Of a stretch of 61,854 nt of DNA, positions 19,881 to 29,049 are shown piece after piece. Numbering within the stretch: the first letter of the stretch is position 1; every line of letters begins with the position of its first letter. Both the position numbers and the translations under genes were made by a program. The stretch lies in the NCBI GenBank assembly GCA_028290905.1, contig JAQGIW010000315.1, positions 1 through 61,854 on the forward strand, in the 5' to 3' direction. Source of the stretch: Caulobacteraceae bacterium (GTDB taxonomy: Bacteria > Pseudomonadota > Alphaproteobacteria > Caulobacterales > Caulobacteraceae). Under the pieces are notes generated by a model. The model was not told the DNA's origin, made no database searches, and saw only the letters and a list, made by a program, of their open reading frames with translations.

Positions 19881-20180
19881 TCAGGAAGGCAAAGGCGAAG
19901 CGATCGCATATATCATGAACACTAATATCAGGACGATCGTCACCAAGGTGACTGAGTGATCTACATTGAATACCCTGGATAGAATCATGGCAAATAGAAA
20001 ATCCAACACAATAAATCCCGCCACCACGGCCATCAGGACTAAAAAGTCGGTGTCGGAAGGTGAGCCGCCGATCGCGATATGATTGTGTAGACCTCGCGCG
20101 TATGTGGCCGAGGACCCAAGAAATAGCAGGGCCGTTGCTGTGAGCCCGGATGGAAGTGTTGGTCCTCTGGAAACGTTCAC
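19881..20180 (-). CDS. Small hypothetical membrane protein, 99 aa
   Basis: A 99-residue protein with an N-terminal hydrophobic segment (LTATALLFLGSSATYA, signal-like) and two strong membrane spans, FLVLMAVVAGFIVLDFLFAMI and VTLVTIVLILVFMIYAIA. It starts at a GTG with AAAAGGAA six bases upstream. The DNA is noticeably more AT-rich than its surroundings. I recognise no family. It lies alone between convergent nitroreductase and prmA in the opposite orientation to the former. Confidence 0.6.
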   Translation of the reverse strand: MNVSRGPTLPSGLTATALLFLGSSATYARGLHNHIAIGGSPSDTDFLVLMAVVAGFIVLDFLFAMILSRVFNVDHSVTLVTIVLILVFMIYAIASPLPS

Positions 20181-20220
20181 GTTCGATTCCTTTTCTCGGG
20201 AGCTTCCGCGGTGAGCCGCC

Positions 20221-21084
20221 TCACCGCCGCAGCACGAGGGTCGCCCAGGCGTCGCGGCCCAGGCGGCGCTCCAGGCGGAAGCCTCGCGACAGGTAGGCCG
20301 CCAGCACGAAGCGGGCCTGGGAGCGCAGCAGGCCGGAGAGGACGGCGGCGCCGCCGGGCTTGAGCGCGCCCCGAATGTCGGAGGCGAGCCATACCAGCGG
20401 GCGGGCGAGGATGTTGGCGAACACCAGGTCGTACGGCGCGCCGGCTCTGACGGCGGGGTGGGCCAGGCCGTTGGCGCGGACGAAGCGGCCGGCGGCGTGG
20501 TTGATCCTGGCGTTCTCGCGGGCGATGCGCACCGAGACCGGGTCGATGTCGGTCCCTACGATCACGCGCGAGCCGGTGCGGGCGGCGGCGATGGCCAGGA
20601 CGCCGGTCCCCGTACCCACGTCCAGCACCCTGGGGAACCGCCGGGCCTTCAGGAGCGCGTCATAAGCCAGCAGGCAGCCCACCGTCGTGCCGTGGTGCCC
20701 GGTGCCGAAAGCCGCCCCCGCCTCTATCCGCAGGTTGACTGCATTGACCGGCGTACGGCCCCGGTCGTGCATTCCATAGACGAAGAACCGGCCGGCCCGC
20801 ACCGGCGGCAGGCCCGAGAGCGCCATCTCCAGCCAGTCGGCGTCGGCGAGCCTCTCCACGGTGAGCCTGAGGTCGTCGAACGTGCTGAGGTGGCGCCGCA
20901 GATCGTCAGCCTCGGCCTCCGACGTCGGAAAGGCGTCGATCCGCCAGAGCCCCCGCGTCTCATCCTCCTCGATGATCGAGTAGGTCACCGCCTCCAGCGC
21001 CGGATCGCCGTCCATGGCCGAGGCGGCGCTCTCCGCGACGCTTCGGGGGCCGCGGGCGATGATCTGCACGGGTTCGTCGGTCAT
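20221..21084 (-). CDS. prmA: Ribosomal protein L11 methyltransferase
   Basis: A 287-residue class I SAM methyltransferase. [29 protein letters not shown] (SAM loop), [17 protein letters not shown] and [13 protein letters not shown] follow in the order found in PrmA, which trimethylates ribosomal protein L11 at several lysines and its N-terminus. The N-terminal substrate-binding domain is present in shortened, divergent form ([16 protein letters not shown]), as in Caulobacter relatives. It stands apart from the accessory genes and is probably native core. Confidence 0.92.
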   Translation of the reverse strand: MTDEPVQIIARGPRSVAESAASAMDGDPALEAVTYSIIEEDETRGLWRIDAFPTSEAEADDLRRHLSTFDDLRLTVERLADADWLEMALSGLPPVRAGRFFVYGMHDRGRTPVNAVNLRIEAGAAFGTGHHGTTVGCLLAYDALLKARRFPRVLDVGTGTGVLAIAAARTGSRVIVGTDIDPVSVRIARENARINHAAGRFVRANGLAHPAVRAGAPYDLVFANILARPLVWLASDIRGALKPGGAAVLSGLLRSQARFVLAAYLSRGFRLERRLGRDAWATLVLRR

Positions 21085-21120
21085 GCGCCCCTGTAGGGCG
21101 CCGCCGCCGAAACCGCTATG

Positions 21121-22311
21121 TCAGGCGGCCACGAGGTGGCGCGGCCGGCGCAGGTCGGCCGCCAGGCCTTCGCCCATCAGGTCGATGAAGTTGCCGGCGT
21201 AGAAGCGGTCCACGGCGTCGGGAGGCGCGCCGATCAGGGAGTCGCCGAAGCGCTTCAGCGGGTTGCGGCCGCCTTCCACGTGCGGGAAGTCGGAGGAGAA
21301 CAGGCAGGTCTCCGGCCCCGCCTCGCGGATCAGCCAGCCGGCGTCCTCGTGCGGGTAGGGCGTCACCCGTACCTGGCGGCGGACGATGTCGCTCGGCTTG
21401 GCCGAGAGGCGGTGCAGGCGCTCCTCGTTCTTGAAGAAGGCCAGGTGAGCCGAATCCATCGACTTCATCCATCCAGGCAGCCAGGAGGCGCCCAGTTCGA
21501 TGGCGCCGAACCTGAGACGCGGGAAGCGGTCCATGACGCCGTCGATGATCATCGACGCCAGGGTCTGCATCACCGACAGCGGGATCGTCATGTAGCTGAC
21601 CGAGGTGAAGTTCTCCTCGCCGCCGTGGAAGTCCTTCACCCGCGGCAGGCCGTTCTCGAAATAGTCGGGGTTCAGCTTCTCCTCGCCGCCCACGTGGAAG
21701 AGGATCGGGATCCCGGCCTCCTGGGCCTGGGCCCAGACCGGGTCGAAGGCGATGTGGCTCGGCGAATGGCCGGGCGGGCAGCGCGAGGGGATCAGCAGGG
21801 CCCTGGCGCCCAGGGAGATGGCGTTCCGCGCGGTCGCGGCCGCCCGGTCGAAGTCTGCCAGCGGCACATAGGCCGTGGCCAGGAACCGGCGGTCGACGGC
21901 GCAGAAGTCGGTCATCATCCGGTTGTGGGCCTCGGCCGCGGCGTAGCAGAGGTCGAGCGGGCCCGTCTGGTCGAGCCCGAAGTTGCCCAGGCAGAAGGTG
22001 GTGAACACCAGCTGGCTGGCGAAGCCCAGCAGGTCGAGGGCCTTGGGCCGGTCGGCGCGGCGGAAGGACCCCATGGCCTCGTAGTTCTTGCGCAGCAGGA
22101 TGTTGTCGTCCTCGCCGGCGCGGAAGTCGGGATCGTCGTGCTTATGTCGCGCGGCCGCCGACCACCGGCCGTCCCCGACCTTGTGATGGTAGATCGGCAG
22201 GTCGTGGTAGGCCGCCAGCATCTTGGCGTCGAAATAAGGATCGAGGCAGTCCTCGAGCTCCATCAGGTGGGAGTCGGCGTCGTGGACGATGCGACCCTGC
22301 ACATAGGCCAT
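21121..22311 (-). CDS. Amidohydrolase family (Amidohydro_2) protein, second copy
   Basis: A 396-residue Amidohydro_2 TIM-barrel protein. It starts with VHDADSHLMELEDCLDPYF, a variant of the DxDxHxxE metal block, and has ILFHVGG (His ligand), DRFPRLRFGAIELGASWLPGWM and LFSSDFPHVEGGRNPLKRF (catalytic Asp). It is related in layout to the protein at 5696-6934 but clearly diverged. GGAGGAA eight bases before the ATG at 22311 supports this start; the longer frame to 22374 lacks one. The substrate is unknown. Confidence 0.86.
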   Translation of the reverse strand: MAYVQGRIVHDADSHLMELEDCLDPYFDAKMLAAYHDLPIYHHKVGDGRWSAAARHKHDDPDFRAGEDDNILLRKNYEAMGSFRRADRPKALDLLGFASQLVFTTFCLGNFGLDQTGPLDLCYAAAEAHNRMMTDFCAVDRRFLATAYVPLADFDRAAATARNAISLGARALLIPSRCPPGHSPSHIAFDPVWAQAQEAGIPILFHVGGEEKLNPDYFENGLPRVKDFHGGEENFTSVSYMTIPLSVMQTLASMIIDGVMDRFPRLRFGAIELGASWLPGWMKSMDSAHLAFFKNEERLHRLSAKPSDIVRRQVRVTPYPHEDAGWLIREAGPETCLFSSDFPHVEGGRNPLKRFGDSLIGAPPDAVDRFYAGNFIDLMGEGLAADLRRPRHLVAA

Positions 22312-22433
22312 GGGTGTTCCTCCGCGTTCTGGCGCGTCTGGCCCGATTTGACCGCTATCGCCGCCTGGGCACAAGCCCGGGACCGGCGCGGCGACGCCTC
22401 GACGGCGACTATCGGAGCTGACACATCACCGCC

Positions 22434-23128
22434 ATGAGGCGTGCTTCCATCGGAATTCCCGTTGTTCTGGCGATTTCGTCGATGGCCTGCGGGGCAAGCG
22501 CATGGCCCGACACCCGCGACGGGCGCCGCGCGGTCTGGGCGGAGATGCGCCGGTTCGAGCGCGCGCTGGACAGCGCCGACAGCGCCACGGCCGTGCTCCG
22601 CCAATGGTGCGCCGATCACCACCTCGCGCAGGCGCCGGCAATCCAGGCCCTCCGCGAACCGGGCGCCGACAAGGCGGCCGACCGGCAGTGCGCCGGGCCT
22701 TGCGCGCCGGCCCGGACGAGGCGATCCGCTATCGCCGGGTGCGGCTCGTCTGCGGCGGCCATGTGCTGTCCGAGGCCGACAACTGGTACCGGCCCGCCCG
22801 GCTGACCGGAGACATGAACCGCAGTCTCGATGAGACCGACGCGCCCTTCGGCGTGGTGGTCCGTCCGCTGGGCTTCCATCGCCGCACCTTGGCCGCGCAA
22901 TGGCTGTTCCAGCCGTTGAGGCGCCCGTCCGGGGGCGACGCCCGGCAAGATCTCGCGATCCCGCACGACATCCTGCGCCATCGCGCCGTACTGACCGACG
23001 CGCGGGGCGCGCCGTTCAGCCTGGTGGTGGAGACGTACACCGCCGAGGTTCTGGCCTGCGAACAGCCCGCAAACCCTGGTGGACAAAATCTGATGTCTGG
23101 CGCCCGCTACAGGCTATGTGATCCGTGA
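22434..23128 (+). pseudogene. Exported chorismate lyase/UTRA-like protein, frameshifted
   Basis: The first frame (ATG 22434) encodes a signal peptide (GIPVVLAISSMACGASAWP) and a helical stretch ending DKAADRQ at 22688. From there the meaningful sequence moves to another frame: VRRALRAGPDEAIRYRRVRL, then LSEADNWYRPARLTGDMN, PFGVVVRPLGFHRR and PFSLVVETYTAEVL, to the stop at 23126-23128. A single missing G (CAGTG for CAGGTG near 22688) reconciles the frames into one protein of about 230 residues. The second half resembles the chorismate lyase/UTRA fold in its V-L-x-x-G, LSEAxxW and R blocks, at low certainty. It is either a real null allele or a base-calling error. Confidence 0.68.
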
Positions 23129-23472
23129 TGTCCAGCGATCTGCCAGCCGTTGACGGTCCGCACGTGGGTCTGCAGGAAACGAAAGTCGCGCGGCTCCCCG
23201 CCTTCCCGCGTGATGGCGCCAATCATTGATACAAGAACAACCTGGTCGTCGATTGAACGAGTCTTTATGTCGCGGAAAGCCACGCTCGAAGGCGCCGCGT
23301 TTTTCTCGAAATAACCTTCGATCGATCGTCGCCCAATGTTAACGCCTCCAATTCCGCCGATGAACATGGCATCGGGCGTGTAGAGGCTGGCAATACGTTG
23401 CGGATCGCCCGCGTCGAACGCCGCCTTCCAGGCCTCGATCACCCTCTCAATCTCTTGATGCATGTTATCCAC
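23107..23472 (-). CDS. SnoaL-like / DUF4440 (NTF2-fold) protein
   Basis: A 121-residue protein beginning MDNMHQEIERVIEAWKAAFDAGDPQRIASLYTPDAMFIG, the classic helix pair of NTF2-fold, ketosteroid-isomerase-like proteins. The C-terminal TVNGWQIAGHHGSHSL is also typical. Such proteins bind small ligands or act as isomerases or hydrolases; the role is unknown. It begins 4 bases after the enoyl-CoA hydratase stop, so the two probably form an operon. Its 3' end overlaps the convergent frameshifted gene by 22 bases. Confidence 0.8.
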   Translation of the reverse strand: MDNMHQEIERVIEAWKAAFDAGDPQRIASLYTPDAMFIGGIGGVNIGRRSIEGYFEKNAAPSSVAFRDIKTRSIDDQVVLVSMIGAITREGGEPRDFRFLQTHVRTVNGWQIAGHHGSHSL

Positions 23473-23476
23473 TAGA

Positions 23477-24283
23477 CTAGTCGGTGAACGCCGGATCGCG
23501 CTTCTGCATGTTCGCCATCACCGCCTCGACCTGGTTCGGGCTGCCGATCAGGGCGATCTGTTCCACCGTCTCCTGGAGCAGGCCCGATCCCTGGTCGGTG
23601 ACCGGCGCGGCGTTGAGCAGCCGCTTGGCGGCGCGGATCGCATGGGGATTCTTGCCGGCGATCTCGCGGGCGACGGCCAGGGCCTCGGCGCGGGGATCGG
23701 CGCAGACGCGGGTGGCGAAGCCCAGGGCGAGGGCCTCCTCGCCGGAGAAGATCCGGCCGGTGTAGGTCAGCTCCCGCACCACGTCTTCGCGCGCGAGATG
23801 GCGCATCAGCATGGTGCCGGCCATGTCGGGCACAAGCCCCCACTTGATCTCCAGGACCGCCATCCGGGTGTCGGGGGCGACGAAGCGCATGTCCGCGCCC
23901 AGGGCCAGCTGAAAGCCGCCGCCGAAGGCCACCCCGTGCACGGCGGCGATCACCGGAACCGGGATCTCGCGCCACACCCACACCGCGTACTGGGCGCGGT
24001 TGGCGATGCCGTGGGTGCGGTCGGCGAAGCCGTCACCCCCCGCCGGCGCGGCGCGGGGACCCTCCGCCATGCGCCCGAAATTGCCCATGTCGAGGCCGGC
24101 GCAGAAGGCGCGGCCTTCGCCGGAGAGCACCACCGCCCGGACGCCGGACTCCGATTTGAGCCGCTCGCCGGTCTCGACCAGGGCGGAGAACATGGCGTCG
24201 TCGAGGGCGTTCATCTTGTCGGTGCGGACCAGGCGGACATCGGCGACGCCGCCCTCGATGGTTACCTTGATGCGGTCGTTCAT
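23477..24283 (-). CDS. Enoyl-CoA hydratase/isomerase (crotonase) family protein
   Basis: A 268-residue crotonase-fold enzyme. GEGRAFCAGLDMGNF forms the first half of the CoA oxyanion hole and VHGVAFGGGFQLALGADMRF the second. The usual catalytic glutamates appear as the Glu of EIKWGLVPD, with Asp in VPDMAGTMLMRHL where some family members have Glu, so the exact reaction (hydration, isomerisation or other) is uncertain. It would act on a 2-enoyl-CoA or related ester in beta-oxidation-like catabolism, consistent with the CoA-ligase and CoA-transferase genes in this region. Confidence 0.88.
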   Translation of the reverse strand: MNDRIKVTIEGGVADVRLVRTDKMNALDDAMFSALVETGERLKSESGVRAVVLSGEGRAFCAGLDMGNFGRMAEGPRAAPAGGDGFADRTHGIANRAQYAVWVWREIPVPVIAAVHGVAFGGGFQLALGADMRFVAPDTRMAVLEIKWGLVPDMAGTMLMRHLAREDVVRELTYTGRIFSGEEALALGFATRVCADPRAEALAVAREIAGKNPHAIRAAKRLLNAAPVTDQGSGLLQETVEQIALIGSPNQVEAVMANMQKRDPAFTD

Positions 24284-24435
24284 GGCGGGCGAGCTCCCTG
24301 GTGGTTTGGCGATATCTGCCGAGGGTTTCGTCCGGGTGGCAAGTCTGACTTGGCGTCAGCCTGCCGGCGGGGGTGGCAGCCGCCGCGATCGGATGCTTAA
24401 GGTGGATCGACCTCACCTGCCGGGAGTCCCGATCC

Positions 24436-24786
24436 ATGCGCATCCACAACCTCTACGTCGACGGCGATGGAGAAACCCATTTCCGGGACGTCCAGGTGGA
24501 ATGGGCGCACGACGGACCGGGCGGCAAGCTGTCGGCGCGCGGGCCGGCCACGGGGGTGATCTTTCGCGAGACGGCGGGCGACTACGACCTGGACTGGCAC
24601 CCGGCTCCGAGACGGCAGTACATCGTCAACCTCGACGCCGGGGTCGAGATCACAACCAGCGATGGCGAGACGCGGGTGATCGGGGCCGGGGAGGTGCTTC
24701 TGGTGGAGGACGTCACCGGCAAGGGGCACCTCTCCAAGGCGGTGTCGGGCCAGATCCGGCACTCGATCTTCATCCCGATCGATTAG
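24436..24786 (+). CDS. Cupin-like hypothetical protein, 116 aa
   Basis: A 116-residue all-beta protein: MRIHNLYVDGDGETHFRDVQVEW, then TGVIFRETAGDYDLDWHPAPRRQYIVNLDAGVEITTSDGETRVIGAGEVLLVEDVTGKGH. The repeating strand pattern with DWHPAPRRQY and GAGEVLLVED matches a single-domain cupin fold. Only part of the normal His-rich metal motif is visible, so metal binding is doubtful. GGGAG lies nine bases before the ATG. It precedes a kinase-like gene on the same strand by 26 bases and is probably co-transcribed with it. Confidence 0.72.
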   Translation: MRIHNLYVDGDGETHFRDVQVEWAHDGPGGKLSARGPATGVIFRETAGDYDLDWHPAPRRQYIVNLDAGVEITTSDGETRVIGAGEVLLVEDVTGKGHLSKAVSGQIRHSIFIPID

Positions 24787-24812
24787 GCGACGGATTGGAC
24801 GGACGGTCGGGA

Positions 24813-25826
24813 ATGTCGGACGGTGTCGAAGAGCGCGGGCTGCTCGAGGCGCTTCGCGCCAGCGGCCTGTTAAAACCCGGCGAGGGGGCAAGGCTGCAGC
24901 CGCTCGCGGGGGGCGTCTCTTCCGATGTGTACCGTGTGGATACGGCGGAGGGCCGAACCCTGGTGGTGAAGCGCTCCATACCCCGCCTGCGGGTGGCGGA
25001 GGAATGGCTGGCGCCCGTCGAGAGGGTCGCGGGTGAGGTGCGCTGGCTGAAGCTCGCGCGGTCCATCGATCCGCGCCTGGCGCCCAAGGTGCTGGCCGAA
25101 CTTCCCGAGGCCCACGTCTTCGCCATGGAGTTCCTGGAGCCGGCCACCCATCCGGTGTGGAAGGACGAGATGGCGGCGGGGCGGGTGGACCCGGCCTTCG
25201 CCGCCGGCGTGGGACGCGACCTCGCCCTGATCCACGCCCGCACCGCTGGCCGAGCCGACATCGCCTCGGCGTTCGACACCTACGAATTCTTCTTCGCGCT
25301 TCGGGTGTCGCCGTTCCTGCTGTTCACGGCCGACCGGCACGCGGACGTCGCGCCGCGGCTGCGGGCGCTCGCCGAGAACCTCGGACGGCGCAAGATCGCG
25401 CTCATGCACGGCGACGTCAGCCCGAAGAATATCCTGGTGGGGCCGCGGGGGCCGGTGTTTCTCGACGCCGAAACCACAGCCTATGGGGACCCGGCCTTCG
25501 ACCTGGCGTTCTGCCTGGCCCACCTGCTGCTCAAGACCATCTGGCTGAGGCCACAGCGCGAGGCGGTCATGACGTCCTTCGACGCCCTGCGCCACGCCTA
25601 TGCGGCGGGCCTCGCCTGGGAGCCGCCGGAAGATCTCTCCGTCCGGGCGGCGGCGCTGGTCGCGGCCCTGCTGCTCGCCCGCATCGACGGCAAGTCGCCG
25701 GCGCCCTATCTGACCGATCCCGCCGACAAGGCCTTCGTGCGCCGGTCGGCGAAGGCGCTGCTCGCGATCGCCGATCTCGATCTCGACGGCCTGGCCGCGC
25801 GCTGGCGCCACGAGGCGCTCGCGTGA
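24813..25826 (+). CDS. Aminoglycoside phosphotransferase (APH)-family kinase-like protein
   Basis: A 337-residue protein-kinase-like phosphotransferase. LQPLAGGVSSDVYRVDTAEGRTLVVKRS is the nucleotide-binding loop and Lys strand; LMHGDVSPKNILVGPRGPVFLDAETTAYGDPAFDLAF carries the catalytic HGDxxxxN and the metal-binding DxE in place of the common DxD. The natural substrate is probably a small metabolite rather than an antibiotic. Its TGA overlaps the GTG start of the following dehydrogenase (GTGA), so the two are translationally coupled. Confidence 0.83.
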   Translation: MSDGVEERGLLEALRASGLLKPGEGARLQPLAGGVSSDVYRVDTAEGRTLVVKRSIPRLRVAEEWLAPVERVAGEVRWLKLARSIDPRLAPKVLAELPEAHVFAMEFLEPATHPVWKDEMAAGRVDPAFAAGVGRDLALIHARTAGRADIASAFDTYEFFFALRVSPFLLFTADRHADVAPRLRALAENLGRRKIALMHGDVSPKNILVGPRGPVFLDAETTAYGDPAFDLAFCLAHLLLKTIWLRPQREAVMTSFDALRHAYAAGLAWEPPEDLSVRAAALVAALLLARIDGKSPAPYLTDPADKAFVRRSAKALLAIADLDLDGLAARWRHEALA

Positions 25827-26767
25827 AAGTCGTCCTGCAATACCGGGCCAGCGAGGGCTTCCGCGCCCAGATCGCCGCCGCCTTCGCCGACGCCAGCCCG
25901 GTCTTGGTCATCGACGAGACCGACCGGGCGACCTTCGCCGCGGAAATGCGCGACGCAGCGGTGCTGCTGCACGTGCTGGAGCCGGTGACGGCGGCGGTGA
26001 TCGCCGCCGCCCCCCAGTTGCGGCTGATCCAGAAGATCGGCGTCGGGGTCAACACCATCGACCTTGAGGCGGCGCGGGCCCAGGGCGTCGCCGTCGCCAA
26101 CATGCCCGGCACGAACAGCGCCGCCGTCGCCGAGATGGCGCTGTCGTTGATGATCGGCGTGCTGCGGCGGAGCGTCTACTTCGACGCCCTGACCCGGGCC
26201 GGGGAGGGGTGGCGCCCGGACCTGGCGGTCCTCGACCGGGTCGGCGAGATCGGCGGCCGGACCATCGGCCTGGTCGGCTTCGGCGGCTCCGCCCAGCGTC
26301 TCGCCCCGGTCCTGACGGCGCTGGGCGCGCGAGTGGTCTACACGGCGCGCTCCGGGAAGCTGGGCGCGGCCTACGCCTATCTCTCCCTGGACGCCCTGCT
26401 GGCGGAGTCCGACATCGTCTCGCTCCACGTGCCCTCGACGCCGGAGACGCGGGGGCTGATCGACGCGGCCGCCCTGGGGCGGATGAAGCCCGGCGCGATC
26501 CTGATCAACACCGCCCGGGGAGACCTGGTGGATGAAACGGCCCTGGCCGCCGCCCTGCGCTCGGGCCACCTTCGCGGCGCGGGCCTGGACGTCTTCGCGC
26601 GTGAGCCGACGGCGCCGGACAACCCGCTCTTCGTCCTGCCGCAGGCGCTGCTTGCGCCTCACGTGGCGTGGCTGACGCCTGAGACCCTGGCGCGCAGCCT
26701 GGTCGTGGCCCGGGAGAACTGCCGTCGGCTGGGGACGGGCGAGGCGTTGCTGCACCAGGTTGCGTGA
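25823..26767 (+). CDS. D-isomer-specific 2-hydroxyacid dehydrogenase
   Basis: A 314-residue NAD-dependent dehydrogenase. The Rossmann loop GLVGFGGSAQRLAPVL lies mid-protein. The substrate domain has LIQKIGVGVNTIDLEAARAQGVAVAN, and the catalytic Arg is in NTARGDLVDE, the Glu in the GLDVFAREPT region and the His in LLAPHVAWLT, the usual R-E-H set of the family. It would interconvert a 2-oxo acid and a D-2-hydroxy acid. The GTG start overlaps the upstream kinase-like stop, so the kinase and dehydrogenase may process the same hydroxy acid, an inference from coupling only. Confidence 0.88.
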   Translation: MKVVLQYRASEGFRAQIAAAFADASPVLVIDETDRATFAAEMRDAAVLLHVLEPVTAAVIAAAPQLRLIQKIGVGVNTIDLEAARAQGVAVANMPGTNSAAVAEMALSLMIGVLRRSVYFDALTRAGEGWRPDLAVLDRVGEIGGRTIGLVGFGGSAQRLAPVLTALGARVVYTARSGKLGAAYAYLSLDALLAESDIVSLHVPSTPETRGLIDAAALGRMKPGAILINTARGDLVDETALAAALRSGHLRGAGLDVFAREPTAPDNPLFVLPQALLAPHVAWLTPETLARSLVVARENCRRLGTGEALLHQVA

Positions 26768-26810
26768 GAGCGGGGAGGCGAAAACCAGTTCCCACTTTCC
26801 GGAACGCGCT

Positions 26811-27548
26811 CTACGCCTTCTTCGAGCGCAGTCGCTGCACGGCGGCATTCACCGCCGCCATGTCCGCGCCCAGGATGATCTTGTCGCCCACGATGAAGGC
26901 CGGCGTGCCGCCGAGGGAGAGTCTGGTGAAGAGGGCGGCGGTGTCGGCCAACTGGGCGTTGAGGGGCGCGGCGGCGGCGGGAGAGAGATCCTCCGGGTGG
27001 GCGCCCTTCTCCCGGGCGATCGTATCGATGGCGTCGTCCTGCAAGGGCCGGGCGGACATCAGGGCCTGATACAGGCCCAGCGAGTCCCCGCCGTCCTTCC
27101 TCACCGCCAGGGCGGCGCGGGCGGCGTGCTCGGAGGTCGGCCCGAAGATCGGCATCTCCTTGAAGACGAAGCGGACATCGGGATTGTCGTGGATCAGGCT
27201 CAGGACCTTCGGCGCCGCGTCGGCGCAGTGAGGGCAGCGATAGTCGTAGAATTCCGTGACGGAGATCTTGCCGTTGGGGTTGGCGACGAAGTCGCGGGGA
27301 TCCCGCTCGACCGCCGACCGCAGGCTCGGCAGCAGCGCCTCGGCGCGTCTCTGGTCCGACAGCTGGTCGGTGGCGAGCTTCGCTTCGAGGCGCTGGCCGG
27401 CTTCCTGAAGCACTTCCGGGTGGCTCAGCAGATAGGCCCGCACGCGCCGCCCGAACGCTTCGTCGGAGGTGTGCGAATCGCAGGCGGCCAGGGTCATCGT
27501 CAGAATCAGAGTCCGGGCGAGGGCCGCCCACGGCCAGAGGCGCGTCAT
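26811..27548 (-). CDS. DsbA-family thiol:disulfide oxidoreductase lipoprotein
   Basis: A 245-residue protein with a lipobox (TLAAC, Cys23), so it is likely anchored in a membrane facing the periplasm. After a helical N-terminal region the thioredoxin fold begins at ISVTEFYDYRCPHCADAAPKV, active site C105-PH-C108, the DsbA-type dipeptide. GGTPAFIVGDKIILG gives the cis-Pro loop. The extra N-terminal helix block is as in Com1/ScsC-type proteins. The ATG overlaps the M48 protease stop (ATGA), so the two are coupled and probably cooperate in envelope protein quality control. Confidence 0.88.
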   Translation of the reverse strand: MTRLWPWAALARTLILTMTLAACDSHTSDEAFGRRVRAYLLSHPEVLQEAGQRLEAKLATDQLSDQRRAEALLPSLRSAVERDPRDFVANPNGKISVTEFYDYRCPHCADAAPKVLSLIHDNPDVRFVFKEMPIFGPTSEHAARAALAVRKDGGDSLGLYQALMSARPLQDDAIDTIAREKGAHPEDLSPAAAAPLNAQLADTAALFTRLSLGGTPAFIVGDKIILGADMAAVNAAVQRLRSKKA

Positions 27549-28942
27549 CCAGTGACCCCGAGTTCCTTGAGCTGGTCCGGCGTGGGCTTCGAGGCCAGGA
27601 TGATGTCGGTGGCCCGGCGCCATTCCGGCGAGTCCTTTTTCAACAGCTCTCGCGCGTGTACGGCGAAGGTGCGCGCCTCCAGCAACTGTCCGAGGTAGAA
27701 ATTCTGCTCGGCGGCCGCCAGCCGCGCCATGCCCGGCTCGTTCTTGCCGTCATAGGCTTCCGCCAGCAACCGCCAGCCGAGAGCGTTGTCTGGCTCCTGG
27801 CCGAGGGCGCGGCGGATCTGCAGGACGGCCTCGTTGACCTTTGCCGGGTCATTGGTGGCGATCAGCGCCTGGCCGAGATTGATCCGCAGCAACGGCGCGT
27901 CGGGTTTCAGCTCCACCGATCGCCGGTGAGGCGCCTCGGCCTCCTTGGTGCGTCCTGACTCGAACAGCACCTGGCCCTTGAGTTCCCACAGGTAGGGGTT
28001 GTTTGGCTGGTCGGTGATCAGGGCGTCGATGGCCTTCAGCGCCGGTTCGGTTTCGGTCTGCCGGTAGAGCGCGATCGCGCGCGCATAGCGAGCGGGAAAG
28101 GAGGTGTCGGTCTCGGGATAATCTCCCACGACCTGGCCGGCCCCATCAAGGAATCCCTCCAGCTTCGCCTTCATGACCGCGTGCCGGGCGATGGCCTCCG
28201 GCGCGTCCGCCGCGCCATAGTGCGGCTGCTTCTCGACGCGCGTGGCGAGGGCCTCGATGCGGTCGTCGGTGAGGGGGTGATCGCGGAAGAACGGAAACTT
28301 CCGCTCGTCGTCGAAGACCTCTTGATATCTGAAATTGTTGAAGAAATCGACAAGGCCTCGCCCCGACATGCCCGCCTTCTCGAGATATGTCGCGGCGGCT
28401 TGGTCGGCGCGCGACTCCTGCTCCCGCGAATAGCCGAGGACGGAAATCTCGCCGAAATAGCCGGACGAGAACACCAGCGCGGCGGCGGCGTCCGGCGCGC
28501 CCGCGATGGCGGCCAGGATGCCGAGCCCGATGCTGACGATCGTCGGCGTCATGGCCGCCCGGCCCATGGCGCCCGATCGCGCGATGTGGCCGCCGGCGAC
28601 GTGGCCGGTTTCGTGGGCCATGACGCCGATCAGCTGGTTCGGAGTCTTGGTCTCCAGGATGAGGCCGGTGTTGAGGAAGATCTGCTGGCCGCCGGTGGAG
28701 AAGGCGTTGAGCTGAGGATCGGAGATGATGTGGATCTGCACCGCTTTCGGATTGAGCCCGGCTGCCTGGAAGATCGGGTCCGCGTCTTCGTGAAGGATCT
28801 CCTCGATCTCGGTGTCACGGATGATCGAGATGCCGGGGTCGCCCTGGGCGAACGCCGGGGCGACGGGCGAGGCCAGCATGCCGGCCATGGCGGCGCCGGC
28901 GGCGGCAATCTTCAGGCGGGTGAACGGATTTGGCGCGGTCAA
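27545..28942 (-). CDS. M48-family periplasmic metalloprotease with TPR domain (BepA-like)
   Basis: A 465-residue protein with a Sec signal (AGMLASPVAPAFAQ). The zinc site is HETGH at residues 110-114 with the third ligand Glu176 in SREQESRADQAA. The C-terminal ~220 residues form TPR-like helical repeats (ALKAIDALITDQPNNPYLWELKG and similar). This is the BepA/YfgC layout, a periplasmic protease-chaperone for outer-membrane protein assembly. It lies beside rne and upstream of the DsbA-like gene, an order common in Caulobacter relatives. Confidence 0.9.
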   Translation of the reverse strand: MTAPNPFTRLKIAAAGAAMAGMLASPVAPAFAQGDPGISIIRDTEIEEILHEDADPIFQAAGLNPKAVQIHIISDPQLNAFSTGGQQIFLNTGLILETKTPNQLIGVMAHETGHVAGGHIARSGAMGRAAMTPTIVSIGLGILAAIAGAPDAAAALVFSSGYFGEISVLGYSREQESRADQAAATYLEKAGMSGRGLVDFFNNFRYQEVFDDERKFPFFRDHPLTDDRIEALATRVEKQPHYGAADAPEAIARHAVMKAKLEGFLDGAGQVVGDYPETDTSFPARYARAIALYRQTETEPALKAIDALITDQPNNPYLWELKGQVLFESGRTKEAEAPHRRSVELKPDAPLLRINLGQALIATNDPAKVNEAVLQIRRALGQEPDNALGWRLLAEAYDGKNEPGMARLAAAEQNFYLGQLLEARTFAVHARELLKKDSPEWRRATDIILASKPTPDQLKELGVTG

Positions 28943-29049
28943 TGGCGGCGTTCCGATCCTTCCCCCGTTCTATTCAATCTTAACGGTTGTTGGGCGATTT
29001 GAACCAAGGTCCGGGCGCCCGGCCATGGACCGGGCGCCCGTCGTTTTCG

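Noticed and set aside
24813-25826. Antibiotic resistance by the APH-like protein
   Set aside because: The HGDxxxxN site defines only the broad fold; nothing points to aminoglycosides and the coupled dehydrogenase suggests metabolism.
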